Shown here: piece by piece, positions 48,124 to 59,631 of the stretch | How the letters are laid out: each line of letters opens with the position of its first letter | Numbering within the stretch: the stretch's first letter is position 1 | From: Seriola aureovittata | Lineage: Eukaryota; Chordata; Actinopteri; Carangiformes; Carangidae | Assembly: GCF_021018895.1 (NCBI RefSeq) | Contig: NC_079376.1 | Span: 21,827,001 to 21,891,000 of the forward strand | Direction: 5' to 3' | Length of the DNA: 64,000 nucleotides | Notes under the pieces: model-generated | What the model was told of the DNA's origin: nothing | What the model saw: the letters and a program-made list of their open reading frames with translations, nothing else | Database searches by the model: none | Made by a program: the position numbers and the translations under genes

Positions 48124-50344
48124 GTGAATTAATACTCCTTCAGCACAAACAGGCTTTCTATTGGTTTCCTGCTTTATGACTTTAACCCCAATCAATGCTG
48201 TGACCGTTTCCCGGTTCAAGACTGTCCTTGAAGAGAAACAGAGGTTATGATCTCTACCCCATAAATAAATATATTATCACATGGACCGAGATTTCTCACT
48301 TGGGCCATGTGATGACAACATGGCCAGGATGATTCACTGCGAAGACCAAACGATGTGGTTAAAAGCTAAGATTATGTTGGTGTGAGTGGGAGGTTCTATA
48401 GGATACTAATTCTGGAAGATATGAGTAGAAACCACCTTCACTCTGCCTTGCATTTCCAATGGTTTTTTAATTTTCCTATTTCATAGACTCTATCAGTTTA
48501 ACACTGATATACAAGTGTTATATTGAACTTCATTGTTTTATCTTTTCTGAAATTGCTGCTGAATTCAAGTCATCTCTTGAAACCAAACTGGTCTCCCTAA
48601 CACTACACTACCTGATCACTGACAACATGTTGTGTCCTTTAAATCTGCAGCTGAGGACTTATGCGTGTGGGTAACACAGCCGGAAGTGTTTGGACATAAT
48701 ATATTGATTTAATGGTCTTTTCTAGCTTAGCGGACAAATCACTTTCCCTCTCATTCACACACACACACACTCACACAGCAATGGTGGCACAGCTGCCATA
48801 TAAAGCCCTCATCTCCCCATTAGGAGCAACTTGCTCAAGATCACTTCAACACGTCAACAAGAGGATCCTATCGACCCACCAGCCCTGTGAACATCGGATA
48901 ACCCAGTCTACGTCCTGACCCACAGCTGCCCATCGGACCTGCTGGAGTTGGTCTCAGTGAGAGACTGCATCCAGTAGTGTACCAGATTAAAGACTTATTG
49001 ATGGAGTCATACAAATATGAAACTGGAATATCACTGCCACCACATCCACATCCCTAAATTAATGCAGGGAATAAAGGGATGTTAATGACTTCAGTTTAAT
49101 ATCTGTCAGCAGTCAACTGTCAACACATAAAATCTGAGTTTTGGCATAAGTGAATTTTTTGCATACTCTCTACCCATGTAATGATTTTTATTGTTGATCA
49201 AACCTGTCTTAGTAAACCCATCCTGCTTTCACATGGGAAAACCAGAAAGTGGAATCTAAAGAAAAGCAAAGTAATCATTTTCTAAATATTTCAGTGTTCA
49301 CTGTGTCTCACACTGCTGCGAAGCGTCTCATGATGCCCCCAAAGGTATGGTAAGAGAATACAAAAGTAATTGCAGATCTAAGCTTTCCATGCATTTAAAT
49401 CCTCTATTTCCAGAAAAGGACAAGGACACTGACTTACGAACAGAAACTTTGAAGATGAATAACTGCCTTGCTGTGTTTTTTTTGGCCTCATTTCCATTAC
49501 AAAGCTCACGCTGTTATCGCAGTTGAAAAAAATTGCATGACTTTTCCACAACAAATAAAAGTCTATTTTTCTTGTGTTAGCAAATGTCCAAAGTTGCAGC
49601 AGAAAAGCCTGAGAGAATGACATGAGCGTTTGTGCTGGTTGTAAGACTGACTGCTCTTTGCAGTAAATTTAGTAGATACTGTAGAGGATGACATGAAGAT
49701 TACGAAATATTAAAAGCCGCAGTCTTTTGACCTTGGTATACATTTTGTTATCTCTTCTGTAGACACTATTATTCGCAGCTACAAAACTGCAAAAATGAGA
49801 AAACTTTTTTGGGACTCTGGCACTCACTTTGAACTGTTTCAAAAAAAAAAAAAAAAAAAACAGAAAAAGAAGTCTTTACAGTCTTGCCTGTACCGAATCA
49901 GAGGAGTTTCACTCACTGAGAGACTGACACCATAAACCTTTCAAATGTTGTATGCTTTCATTTTCAAGCATAAATCCCCAAAATGCCCTTTGGGAAATGC
50001 ATGGAGGTGTTAGACAGGGAGGAACATGTTGATTTGAAGAGACATGAAGACACAGGTTTTGAAAAATTTACTCCAGCAGCTGGAGTGTTGGGAACATTGT
50101 GTGTCTCAGGTGCAATTGAAATGTTCAAGTATCCAGAGACTGTTCAGAGTTTAAGATGAGGGCAGTGTCAGGATTAATTACACTCATGCAACAAGCTAGT
50201 GGCTATTGTCCAAAATATTTTGTCTATAAAATTTCACCCAACTACACCAACTACAACAAATATGATGGTTTAGTTACAGCATCTCTTGATCCAAATGATG
50301 TTGCCAGGTCTTCAACTGGTCAAAACAAAAAAACAGTTGAAGGA
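48124..50344. other. Unclassified non-coding stretch
   Basis: No gene is recognised. A CA-type microsatellite lies at about 48756-48777 and a 20-base A-run at about 49841-49860. Confidence 0.35.
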
Positions 50345-50745
50345 GCTATTTGTAAGTTTTCTCTGTTGCCAAACACAGTTTCTTGCCGGGAGCTGGTGGT
50401 GGTGATTTTTTTGCTTGACAAAAGCCCTCGGCCATCGTTGTGTTGACAAGACAAGAGGTTATAATACACCCTCTGAGCAGCACTATGTCCTCAGGGCAGG
50501 TTGCTTCTGTAACTTTGTGATGTCACAACTATACAGTCACAGCTCTCAGCCATGCCCCAAGTCCTGCCCCCCTGGACCCATCGTCCATCCCTGCAGGATT
50601 TGGTTGCTTTATGTGTTTACCTGAAATCTGTTATTCTTGGATCACTCAGTAAACAGTCAGCCAATTAAAAGAGAAGCTCAGAGCCTCCTCTCTTCTGATT
50701 GGCTCACAGACGTGCTGTTACTAGAGCTCCTGAGAGAGTTGATGC
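50345..50745 (+). repeat. Unclassified dispersed repeat, longest copy
   Basis: The first part (50351-50482) matches 57180-57318 in the same direction: 'gttttctctg', 'cagtttcttgccgggagc', 'tggtggtggtgat' and 'acaagacaagag'. The last part (50640-50745) matches 43215-43345 in reverse. Three partial copies in one window mark it as an interspersed element. No coding sequence is seen. Confidence 0.65.
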
Positions 50746-50869
50746 AAAACTACATTGAGATGGTTTTTGGTTGTTAAAACCACAAATATATTTTCTTATG
50801 GATCAACAATTCAAATAAAAGACCAGAAAAAAGAAAAGAAAAAAGTGTAAAATATGGGCTCTATAGGTT

Positions 50870-51300
50870 AAAATCCCCTAAAATGATCACCTCTTTTACC
50901 AAAGTCTTTCTGTTCCTTTAACATTTAAAATTATCATAAACACTTCCATCACAAGATGGCGGTTAATAAATCCCCACAACAACAAAAGACATCTGTGGGG
51001 AAAAGGTAATCATTCCTATAAGATACTCTCGATCTGACTTGCACGGAAACTGAAGGTCAATTTGATGATAAAACTTTTTTTCATTTCTACTTTTCATCAA
51101 AATATTATACCCTGATACCACATAAACCCCTTGTGGTGATGTTTGTTTCAACCAGGTTTCTGATAAACATAAAAAGTCCAAATTGGACTCTGCTAAAAGT
51201 TTTGAGGACACACAATATTGAAATGACCCCCATAACAGACCTTTGGGTCCACATCTTGGATCCCAGATAACTTTGGCATGATTTAATGTTTTGCCTCAAA
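50870..51300 (-). pseudogene. LINE endonuclease N-terminal remnant, minus strand
   Basis: The minus strand reads SKLLAESNLDFLCLSETWLK (about 51208-51150), an APE-endonuclease start with the SETWL motif that carries the catalytic glutamate. It continues as QMSFVVVGIY (about 50990) and, past a stop, VKEVIILGDFNL (about 50900), equivalent to a catalytic GDFN block. An upstream frame to 51299 extends it with a decayed N-terminus. A deletion and stops make it non-functional. Its sequence differs from the endonuclease at 34290-34860, so it belongs to a different LINE family or a distant copy. Confidence 0.8.
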
Positions 51301-51874
51301 CTGCTTTCCTGTGTTTGTACAAGCTTGGTTCTATTTCAAGGTTAGCAACACAAACCAGCATGGCTGATGTTCATGACATTTCAAAAGCCAAACAAAAAAA
51401 AAACAGAAAATGCAATTTGGATGAGGAGAGAGAGCCAGTGTGCTGTGAGCCATTTACCACAGTGACCAACTAATACAGCAAAGCACTGCAGTTCAGGTGT
51501 TCACAGCAAATCATTTGTCCTCCAGTCAGGTGTCATAGGTTGTGATGAATCTTTGCAAGTGGTAATTATAGTTTACTTCCCTGCAAGCCTCCCAACAATT
51601 TATAGTGTTTTAGCCTTCTTTACAACATTTTCATTTCATGTTTTATCGAACCTACCTGTGAGTTATTATAGTTTGGTGTTTGGTATGGCATGATGGTATT
51701 TGTCTTTATGATGATAATTTTCAGTTCATTTCTAATATGACCTTTTATTTTTCAGAGAGAATGTGCAGGTAAAGTGTCAGAATGTGTTAGCTTTGGTAGC
51801 TTTGGTAGGATTGAGTCTACTTAATCTGCCCAGTTGGACTTTGTTGTAGCAATGTCACCTCATTCCCAGATCTC
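51301..51874. other. Unclassified non-coding stretch
   Basis: No gene is recognised; the sequence is AT-rich. Confidence 0.35.
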
Positions 51875-52170
51875 AACAATTAAAGGGGGGAGCATAACCA
51901 ACGTTGGCCGGTCGATCCACCACTTTGGTCCAGACTGAAATACTGCATGGATTGCTGTGATGTTTGGTACAGATGTTCACGGTGTCCAAATGATGGATCC
52001 TAATGGTGCTGGTGATTGACTTTTCCTATAGTGCCACTGTCTGGTCTAACTTTTCACTTTTCCTATGAAATATCAAGACGGTTTTGCAGACAATTGTATA
52101 CATACACTCATGGTTCCCAGATGATGTATCCTAATGACTTTGGTGAAAGCACTTATGTAGGATTTAAGTA
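51875..52170 (+). repeat. Dispersed repeat with about two internal ~115-bp units
   Basis: Phrases such as 'ccactttggtccagactgaa', 'tttggtacagatgttcacgg', 'atgatggatcctaatg' and, later, 'actcatggttcccagatgat' and 'gtatcctaatgactttggtg' show a repeated unit with diverged copies. The order matches a very common fish interspersed repeat. No coding content. Confidence 0.6.
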
Positions 52171-52229
52171 GAACCACATGCCTCGGCCAAGTTGCAGGAA
52201 AAATGGTCACAATCTCCCCTTCCTGAAAT

Positions 52230-52455
52230 ATTGTGCCAGATGTAATTAAATTCTCTCCAGGGGTTTCTGATATATTGCATTTACAAAAGCCTAAGATCAC
52301 TGTGACCTTGAACCTTTTCCCACCAAAATCTAATCAGTTAATCCTTGACTCCAAGTGGACATTTGTGGACAAGTTTGCAGAACTTCCCTTGAGATACCGC
52401 ATTTACAAGAATGGGATGGACATAAACCCAAAAGCATAAAGCCTCCAGCCTTGGT
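52230..52455 (+). repeat. Second common fish interspersed repeat
   Basis: The motifs 'gatcactgtgaccttgaac', 'caccaaaatctaatcagtta', 'ccttgactccaagtggacat', 'cacaagaatggga'-like 'tacaagaatgggatggacat' and 'aaagcataaagcctcc' occur in the order of a widely dispersed percomorph repeat that often lies next to the previous one. Identification is from memory of motif order. Confidence 0.55.
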
Positions 52456-53828
52456 TGTTGCCAGGACACATAACAATGTAATAATGTTATCAATATGACA
52501 TAGCGATACTTAAATTTACCACTAAGCTTCTGTTGATGATGCCATAAAGACACAAATCCTAAACTAACTAACCATGACAGTGACTATGGTAATGAGGAGC
52601 CAATTAGGTAATGAGGGTCAAACTAGGCAAGGGTTACTTTTCCTGCTATGGTTAGACTGATTTGCAAATGACCACTGAATAACTGTACTTCTTTCCATTT
52701 CCTCAAAGCTTGTGTGGCTGCCATGTTAAGTGTAAAATAGACATTACATTTTAACTCAGGTGTCCAGTGTCAGTGTTCATGCATTAATCATATCTCAAAG
52801 CAAAAATGTAAATCTATCTAGGAGCCCATAGCAACCATAGCAACTACTGTACCATCATACACTGACACATTGAAAGGCTTAGTTTAAACATTTCATCCAC
52901 AAACCACATAGAACACTGTGCAGTGTTTATTAATCTACAGTGTTATGTCTGCTCCTGATGGATTCATGAGGCTCAAATAAAAATCATTTCACATTATGTA
53001 ATTTCATATTCACTAATTTCCATCCAAATTCCATGGAGTAATTAAAGACAATGTGGGTGTGTGCAGGTAATTACTTTCTCTGCAATATTAATTCTCCTTA
53101 ATTTCAGCAGGAGCTGTTGAAGACAGGTGATGTAAAAACCAAAAAGGACAGTTATGATAGCAGGCGAGACAGCCCCTGCTTATCTTGATGGGCATGACCA
53201 TCTCCTGTCAAAACCATTCACTGGCTTCTATATAAATGCGTCTGCCATAAAAGTGGGAAGAATATTTTTTGACTGAATAGATTGGAAGGCACTGAAATAA
53301 AGGCAGTGTACTACGTCAAAAGCAATCACAAGTAATCGACCATGGACACCCCAATATGCAGCATAGAAAAATTTGCTCTATTTCAAGGAATTAATTTACT
53401 GATATTAACTCATGATTAGGTAAAACCAACATGTCAGTGAATATGAATAAGAGCTCTACTAATGACTTGGGGCTGTATAAAAATCCTTTTAACATGGGTA
53501 CTGGTGATTTTGCTTTCCCTGGGGATTTTATTAGAAAAATGTTATTTTCGTCTCAATGGCTGCATTGAAAACACATGGGTTTATCCCCTTAGGAGCATAA
53601 ATGTGTTCAGTAAATTTAATGGCAATCTGAATTTTGGATTATGAGATCTCGGAAATTTGACATTTCAGCCCAATGATAGCAGTGGAGGACAGCTCGTAAA
53701 AAGTGTCCAAAATGGAAACTGTTCATCTTATGGTGATTTTGGTCATTTGGACATTTTGTTACTATGTGTTCAAGTGGAGGTTTGGCTTGATGGTGGTGCT
53801 AAAGGCAACATCCGGTTTCATCCTCAAA
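52456..53828. other. Unclassified non-coding stretch
   Basis: No gene is recognised. The stretch at about 53460-53700 ('aaatttaatggcaatctgaa') may be a decayed relative of the repeat at 51875-52170. Confidence 0.35.
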
Positions 53829-54064
53829 ATTAGACTAGTCTTTGTTGTCATGGTTACAATTATAAATTTGAATGGTCATGGATAATAGAAACAACATTAA
53901 CTGCTACTTTCACATGGAAACACTGCTCTCCTGTGTCATATTCCTGTTTTGTCGACCCATCCACCCACCCAAACCTCCTCCTACGTCACCACACTTTTCC
54001 CTTTGCTACTTTCATACTTACTACAGCCACTAGATGTTGCCTGACAACAAAACGTAACTATGGT
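53829..54064 (+). repeat. Unclassified dispersed repeat, copy B
   Basis: Direct-orientation partner of 38400-38648, with the same motif order from 'tctttgttgtcatggttaca' through 'aaacaacattaactgctact' to 'caacaaaacgtaac'. The pair differs by several small indels, so both copies are old. Confidence 0.75.
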
Positions 54065-57056
54065 AACCTGTATTATGGTACTATAATAACCTGCATCACA
54101 AATGACGGAATCATCCTTTTAAGTTTTGAATTTTATATTCTATTACAAGGCCCATTATTACATATTTATTATTTCAATAATAAAAATTATATTTTGAATA
54201 AATTCATTATTTTCCCTTCAGCGTTGATTGCTTTGATAGAACAGGATAAGGATGTGTTTATAAAAAGCTGCTAATCACCTGTATTATTCTCTGTACGTGT
54301 CTAGCATTCAAACGCGTAAACAAAAAAACACAGGCACATGCACCTCGGAATAATTCAAACACATCCTCAACACATTTACTATCTGTGTGCGTGCAAGCAT
54401 CTAGCCATCCACATGCTACATTCCACAATGAAAGATGGCATACCTGCTTCCTGGGGATGTGCAAAGTGAGGTATTGCCCTCAATTTAAAGCTCTCTGTCT
54501 GTCACAGCAGGGGTGGTTTGTCTAACACAGGTGAACCTGACAAGCTGCTGAAGTGCTTTTGTTCCTCAGAGACTTTTGTCCACCAAATAAGAAAGACACA
54601 CACAGTGAGTTTCCTTTAAAGAGCTGGCAGACTGAGAGCGCACAAACACCCACTCGCTCCTAACAAACATCACATCATATTCCCATCAAAACATCACAAA
54701 TCCTTAAATGGAAGAGTTCAACCATGTTAACCTCCCTAAATGTGATCGTTTAGAGGGAACTTAGAGGTGACATCCACTCAAAATAGAAATCCTAAGGGTG
54801 ATAATTGGTTTTAATCTCCTTTTTTTTTTCATTTATTTTTTTTAATATGTAAATCATAATGTACCTGTGATTTTTCAGGCCTCGTTAAATCTCAGCCTCC
54901 TCCTTTCTCACAGGATTGCAATCTGTCATGCTTAGAGAGCCAGAGACGGGTGTCAGGACCTTTGATGTTTCTGAAGTTGACAGGCGAGACCCAGGGTATT
55001 GTCACTTCTCTCAGTGTTATCTCTGTGCAGATAACAGCAGGATCTGTTAGCAAGTGCCATTCAAAGGTATGCAGAAAGTACCTGCACTGGCAAACTGCAG
55101 ATGACACTTGAGCTAAAAAGGTGATCCCTGATGGGAGACAGATGGGTGCTACGGTCTGTCGCTATTTCCATAGTCTGTGCCAACAATTCCAAAAGATATG
55201 CTATTATATACCTGTCATATGGCTGATTGCATATGTGCTATATGTAAATCTATTCTTACAGTCTATACTTCAATTTTAAGTTCTCTGTAATGTCAAACTA
55301 ATAAAAAGCAGTAATAAAACTCTTGAATTTATATCATATTTGACATCGAAGTTGCCAGATAATGCAACTGCTACTCTATATTTTTGTTATACTCAAATGC
55401 AATAGTAAGACCATCAACACGATAGCCTGTGTCTCTTAATCATTTTTCCCCATCAGGCACTCACCCAATCTCATTTAAATCTACTGAACACATAAATATT
55501 TAAAAGGCCCCAAACACTTGTTTTCCCAATCAGCTTCTTACTCAGTCATCAGTCATGGGGTACAACATGAGCACACAACCTTCCACCAGACAGTTTTGGT
55601 TATTTCACATGATATCTGAGTTTTGTCTTCACTTTTCGAAGCGGCCATAAGTACGTGAGGCTATTTTGGAAAATTTGATTCCACATGAGTCAGTGCTCCA
55701 ATGAGGATTTTGCAATATTTGAATTTAAATGTGATAACAGCGGTAGGGTTGCTTGCTCATACTGACAGGCCAAATCTCTGGTCAAATCTGACCAAACCTC
55801 CGACCTCATTTACAGCACAGTTATTTGAACCATTGGTAAAATAAAAACAATTGCTAAGTGCAGTTTTTAAAAGTTGATATCAAAACTCCAGGGCCTTTAA
55901 AAATTGGCCATAGTGTTATTAAGAAAACATGGTTAAGTAAACAGTAATGGAACTACAGATCAGAACACATTTGCTGTTAGTAGAAAGAAAGCAACACAGT
56001 ACATTGGTCCTGACTTTAAAAAAAAAAAAAGTGTGTTAATTGTAACCAGTACAAGCGTGTGGCTCACTGAATTGTGTTTAATAGTTTTTGGACAGCAGAG
56101 GGGGAATAACATCTTTGGATACACGGACAATACTCCGGATCAGTTCAGCGTTGCTTTTGCTACTTTCAGGATTTATTATAATTAGAAAATATTGCAAAAT
56201 AAGATACGGCCGTGCTTTGAGCCAAATTCTCTTTGTTTGAATTTCATACATTTAACATGAGAACTGTCAGTTTTAATTTAGCCTATGCTGAGAAAAATGT
56301 CAGGCTAACCTGAAGAATTTGTTAAAACAGCTTCAGAGATTTTCAAGGGGCAAACTGTGGATTGTAAACTGTGGAGGTTTCTTCTGCATTGTTGAGTCAG
56401 TAAAGGGCTCATCATTAATTGCAAATAATGCTGCACACTATTTCTTTGTTATTCTGTCTTAATTAACTCCCTTTATCATCAGACAACACAAGACAGTTGG
56501 GTAATACGAGATAATGCCATATTTTATTCATACAGGAGACTTGTTTAATTCAATCCTGTCTTTATTATAATCCAAAAGGACAAATATTTGCAGTAGAAAG
56601 CTACACATGTAACCTAATGCAGCAGGGTGATAACACTGCGCACAGAAGTTGACTGAAGGAATCACAGGCTGAATTAAATTAACTCCAAGCTTCCAGCAAC
56701 TGCAGTGTGTTAAGTGCCATTGTATGAATATCTTTTCTGACAAGTGTATTGGGGAAAAAGCAATAGACTAAGCTTTAAGACCTGCCAGTATTGCGTCACC
56801 TCCCCGACAGCTGTCCAATCCTTTGCAATATGGAGAAAGTCCATACTATAGCTTGGGTATCAGAAAGTGAAAATTGACACTGGCCACGAAGATTGTCAGA
56901 ATTGGACAAAAATTTTTAAGAGTGCTCACGTGTCCCGGCTTTCTAATTTCTAAAAGAAAATAGGACTGAATGCATTTATAATACTAAATAATAGTTGTAA
57001 TGGAATTTAAATAGAATTATAAAGCTTTCTCTTTATAAAAAAAAAGAAAAAAGGTC
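54065..57056. other. Unclassified non-coding stretch
   Basis: No gene or classified repeat is recognised in about 3 kb. There is a T-rich run near 54821-54842 and an A-run near 56017-56029. A minus-strand frame at 54892-55107 is relatively GC-rich but has no motif or convincing splice sites. Confidence 0.35.
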
Positions 57057-57318
<262 letters not shown>

Positions 57319-57362
57319 GTGTAAAAAAACCTCAGGAGATGGCGTCATTTTGGCCCACAACA

Positions 57363-57791
57363 TGTCACGTTCCAGGGAAAACTAAACCCAAATGCAGACA
57401 AACAAAGGGAGTTGGAAGAAATGGTGTTTTAATTAAAAAAAAAAGAAAAAATGGTCACACAAGAGGTATCCAAAAAACAGGCGAGAATAGAAAACCAGAG
57501 AAAAAAAAAACAACTAGGAACACAGTAGCACGACAAACGGGAAACTTAACAAAGGCAAACTGGGAGAACGAGGGCAAGAGGCACTAAGGAAACTTATCAC
57601 ACAAAGTGAAGCACAACACATGAACTGAGAGACAACAGGGACACAGGGGGAGGCAAAGGTAATAGAACACAGGTGAAACACATTAGGGCGGGGCAGACAA
57701 TCACAAAGGAGGGAAACAGGACAAAGACAGGGAGTAAAATAACCACAAGACAGAGTCAACATAAATAGTCCTGTCAGGGAAAACCATGACA
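57363..57791 (-). mobile_element. Solo LTR (copy 1) of a fish LTR retrotransposon
   Basis: The 429-bp block begins TGTC and ends GACA on both strands, as an LTR should. It is flanked by near-identical 5-base sequences ('caaca' at 57358-57362, 'caata' at 57792-57796). On the minus strand it begins TGTCATGGTTTTCCCTGACA and contains the 'gccccgccctaatgtgtttc' block shared with the copies at 59441 and 61364. No internal gag/pol region is attached, so it is most likely a solo LTR left by recombination. Family: probably Ty3/Gypsy-like, from the 5-bp duplication; not certain. Confidence 0.75.
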
Positions 57792-58077
57792 CAATATTTA
57801 TTTAAGTTTTTTTTTTTTTTTTTTGGATGGGCAAAAATTCCATAATCACCTTTAAGCATACTGTAATTCAAATGATCTGAGAGCAAACTAGACATCTGCG
57901 CCTCTTCTTCAATTTAAGATTCCTGGCTGTAAGACACTTTCTCTTTAGACCACTTGGGATGGAAGCTCCTGCTGTGTAGTATATATATATATAGTTTCTG
58001 TCTGTTGGTTTCCTCTATTTAAATGAATGCAAGGTCCCTTGATTATCATAACATCTGAAAAATGAATGCTCTCTGAA
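57792..58077. other. Unclassified stretch with T-run and short AT repeat
   Basis: A T-run lies at about 57809-57824 and a short AT repeat at about 57980-57992. No gene is seen. Confidence 0.4.
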
Positions 58078-58141
58078 TGCATCAACCCTAACATCAAGCT
58101 GTTTCTAGGTCTAGAAACAGCTTGATGTTAGGGTTGATGCA
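58078..58141. repeat. Perfect 31-bp inverted repeat with 2-base centre
   Basis: The arms 58078-58108 and 58111-58141 are exact reverse complements, separated only by 'gt'. The sequence begins 'tgcatcaaccctaacatcaa' and mirrors around the centre. No transposon terminal repeat or coding region is attached. A hairpin this long with so small a loop is unlikely by chance; it suggests a recent template-switch duplication or a fold-back artefact. Confidence 0.97.
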
Positions 58142-58294
58142 CTTCAAAATGATATGGAAAGCTCTGTCTCTGACCCAGATCAAAACATACAGTCATCAAT
58201 GCACCGTCTCCGCCAGATAATGTGCTTAAAAAAATATGACTATCATGGTTTAACACAAAGTCTTCCACCCTGGTAGACATGCATAATACTGTTC

Positions 58295-58297
<3 letters not shown>

Positions 58298-58349
<52 letters not shown>
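58298..58349. repeat. (AC)26 microsatellite
   Basis: About 26 uninterrupted AC units. The reverse strand gives a false VCVCVC open frame. Confidence 0.98.
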
Positions 58350-58351
<2 letters not shown>

Positions 58352-58843
58352 TAAAGACAGGAGAAAAACTTCAATCCTGTGTTGAAATTTTTGTTGCCCC
58401 CTAAAATAAGAGTTGGGGAGCTGCTGAGAGAAGTTCATGACCTCAGGGTTGGTCTGGAATTCATTCAAAAGAATTTCATGATTTTTAAAAAAAACTCACA
58501 GCAAGGTTCAGGGCGATACCTGCAAAGAAACCAAAGCTGATGTGGAAACAGTCTGCAAAAGTTTAATCTCACTCAACAATGAACCTGAATGTATATAAAA
58601 AAGGTCAGTTTATCTTAATTACATTATTATTTTGCATTATAATGTAATGTTACTTTACTCTTTACTTGAGTGGACCCCAAGAAGAGAAACCGCTACCTTG
58701 GTAGTTGTTTATGGGGATGCAAAAAATAAAAAATAAAAAATAACACACCCATGTATCTGTGTTAATACATTTTCATTTAGTATTTAAAGTAGCTAGTCAA
58801 AGTCCATGTTTTTCCATGGTTGTGCACAATGATTCAACATCCT
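58350..58843. other. Unclassified non-coding stretch
   Basis: No gene is recognised; some A-rich patches near 58720-58742. Confidence 0.4.
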
Positions 58844-59430
58844 TTACTGGAATGGCAGAAAAGTCTCTGCATCTATGTTTTCCAGCTGATTGATCTTGTT
58901 GAGCACATCAGTAATGTCCTGAAGAAAAGAAGGGAGTGAATGGTTTATTAAACAAGTCAATATGGGTTTAGTAAGGCTGTTGTTGCCTGATATCACCGGT
59001 CTACCTGAAGGATTCTCAACACATTCAGGTATTTTCAGAAACATGTAGGAAGAAGCCATTCAAGGGGATTTTTATGAATTAGCTATTTCACTTCAGAAAC
59101 ATATCCATTCTCTTTTGCCTCTATGAGCATCTCTCTTAGTTCTATTTTGAGAGACTCGGGTGGATTATGTGTCAGACGCTGAAAAAACTCTGTTAGTTGA
59201 TGATGAGATTCTTTGACGTACACATCCTCAGCCCAAACCACAACAGCACCCTCCGCCCCTGCTTTGTTGATGGAAATTTCAACATCCTTTGATAATGCTT
59301 CCATGGCACTTTTTTCTTTTACAGGATGCCTGATCCAAAGGACAAAAGGTGGATTTAGGTTTAAACTGTAGTCTAAGGTTAAGAGAAGCAGTCTGAGCCG
59401 AGTCTATGGAGTTTGTAGATGCTGTGGATT
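58844..59430 (-). pseudogene. Penelope-like element reverse-transcriptase remnant
   Basis: The minus strand reads, in order: LRLQFKPKSTFCPLD (about 59395-59350; the FKPKS-F-P motif), then after a frame change NKAGAEGAVVVWAEDVYVKE (59270-59210), a decayed form of the KPADKGGAVVV motif, and QLTEFFQRLTHNPPES. After another shift comes SGRPVISGNNSLTKPI (about 59005-58960), the GRPIVSG-gS-TeP motif, followed by LPSFLQDITDVLNKI. This order is diagnostic of Penelope-like retroelements. The catalytic YADD-type region and the GIY-YIG nuclease are missing, so it is an N-terminal-half fragment. It lies directly beside LTR fragment 59441-59631. Confidence 0.85.
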
Positions 59431-59440
59431 TTGCCTGTAG

Positions 59441-59631
59441 GGATAATTGAACACAGGTGAAACACATTAGGGCGGGGCAGGCAATCACAATGGAGGGAAA
59501 CAGGACAAAGACAGGAAGTAAAATAACCACAAGGCACACAAGGGAAGTAATTTCAAAATAAAACAGGAAATCAACCAAAAGTCCAAACATAAGAGTCAGC
59601 AGAAATAGTCCTTTCAGGGCAAACCATGACA
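59441..59631 (-). mobile_element. LTR fragment (copy 2) of the same family
   Basis: On the minus strand it begins TGTCATGGTTTGCCCTGAAA and carries the shared 'gccccgccctaatgtgtttc' block. It ends at about 59441, before the TATA and polyadenylation parts seen in 61364-61746, so it is truncated at the point where the Penelope-like sequence begins. Confidence 0.75.

Noticed and set aside
54892..55107. Relatively GC-rich minus-strand frame as a possible exon
   Set aside because: An acceptor-like AG exists, but no consensus donor follows the open part and the peptide is not recognised.
58128..58468. Minus-strand frames rich in alternating Cys and Val
   Set aside because: These translate the AC microsatellite at 58298-58349.
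57363..59631. One LTR retrotransposon with LTRs at 57363 and 59441
   Set aside because: The sequence between them contains a hairpin, microsatellite and Penelope-like fragment but no gag or LTR-type pol, and the second LTR copy is truncated.
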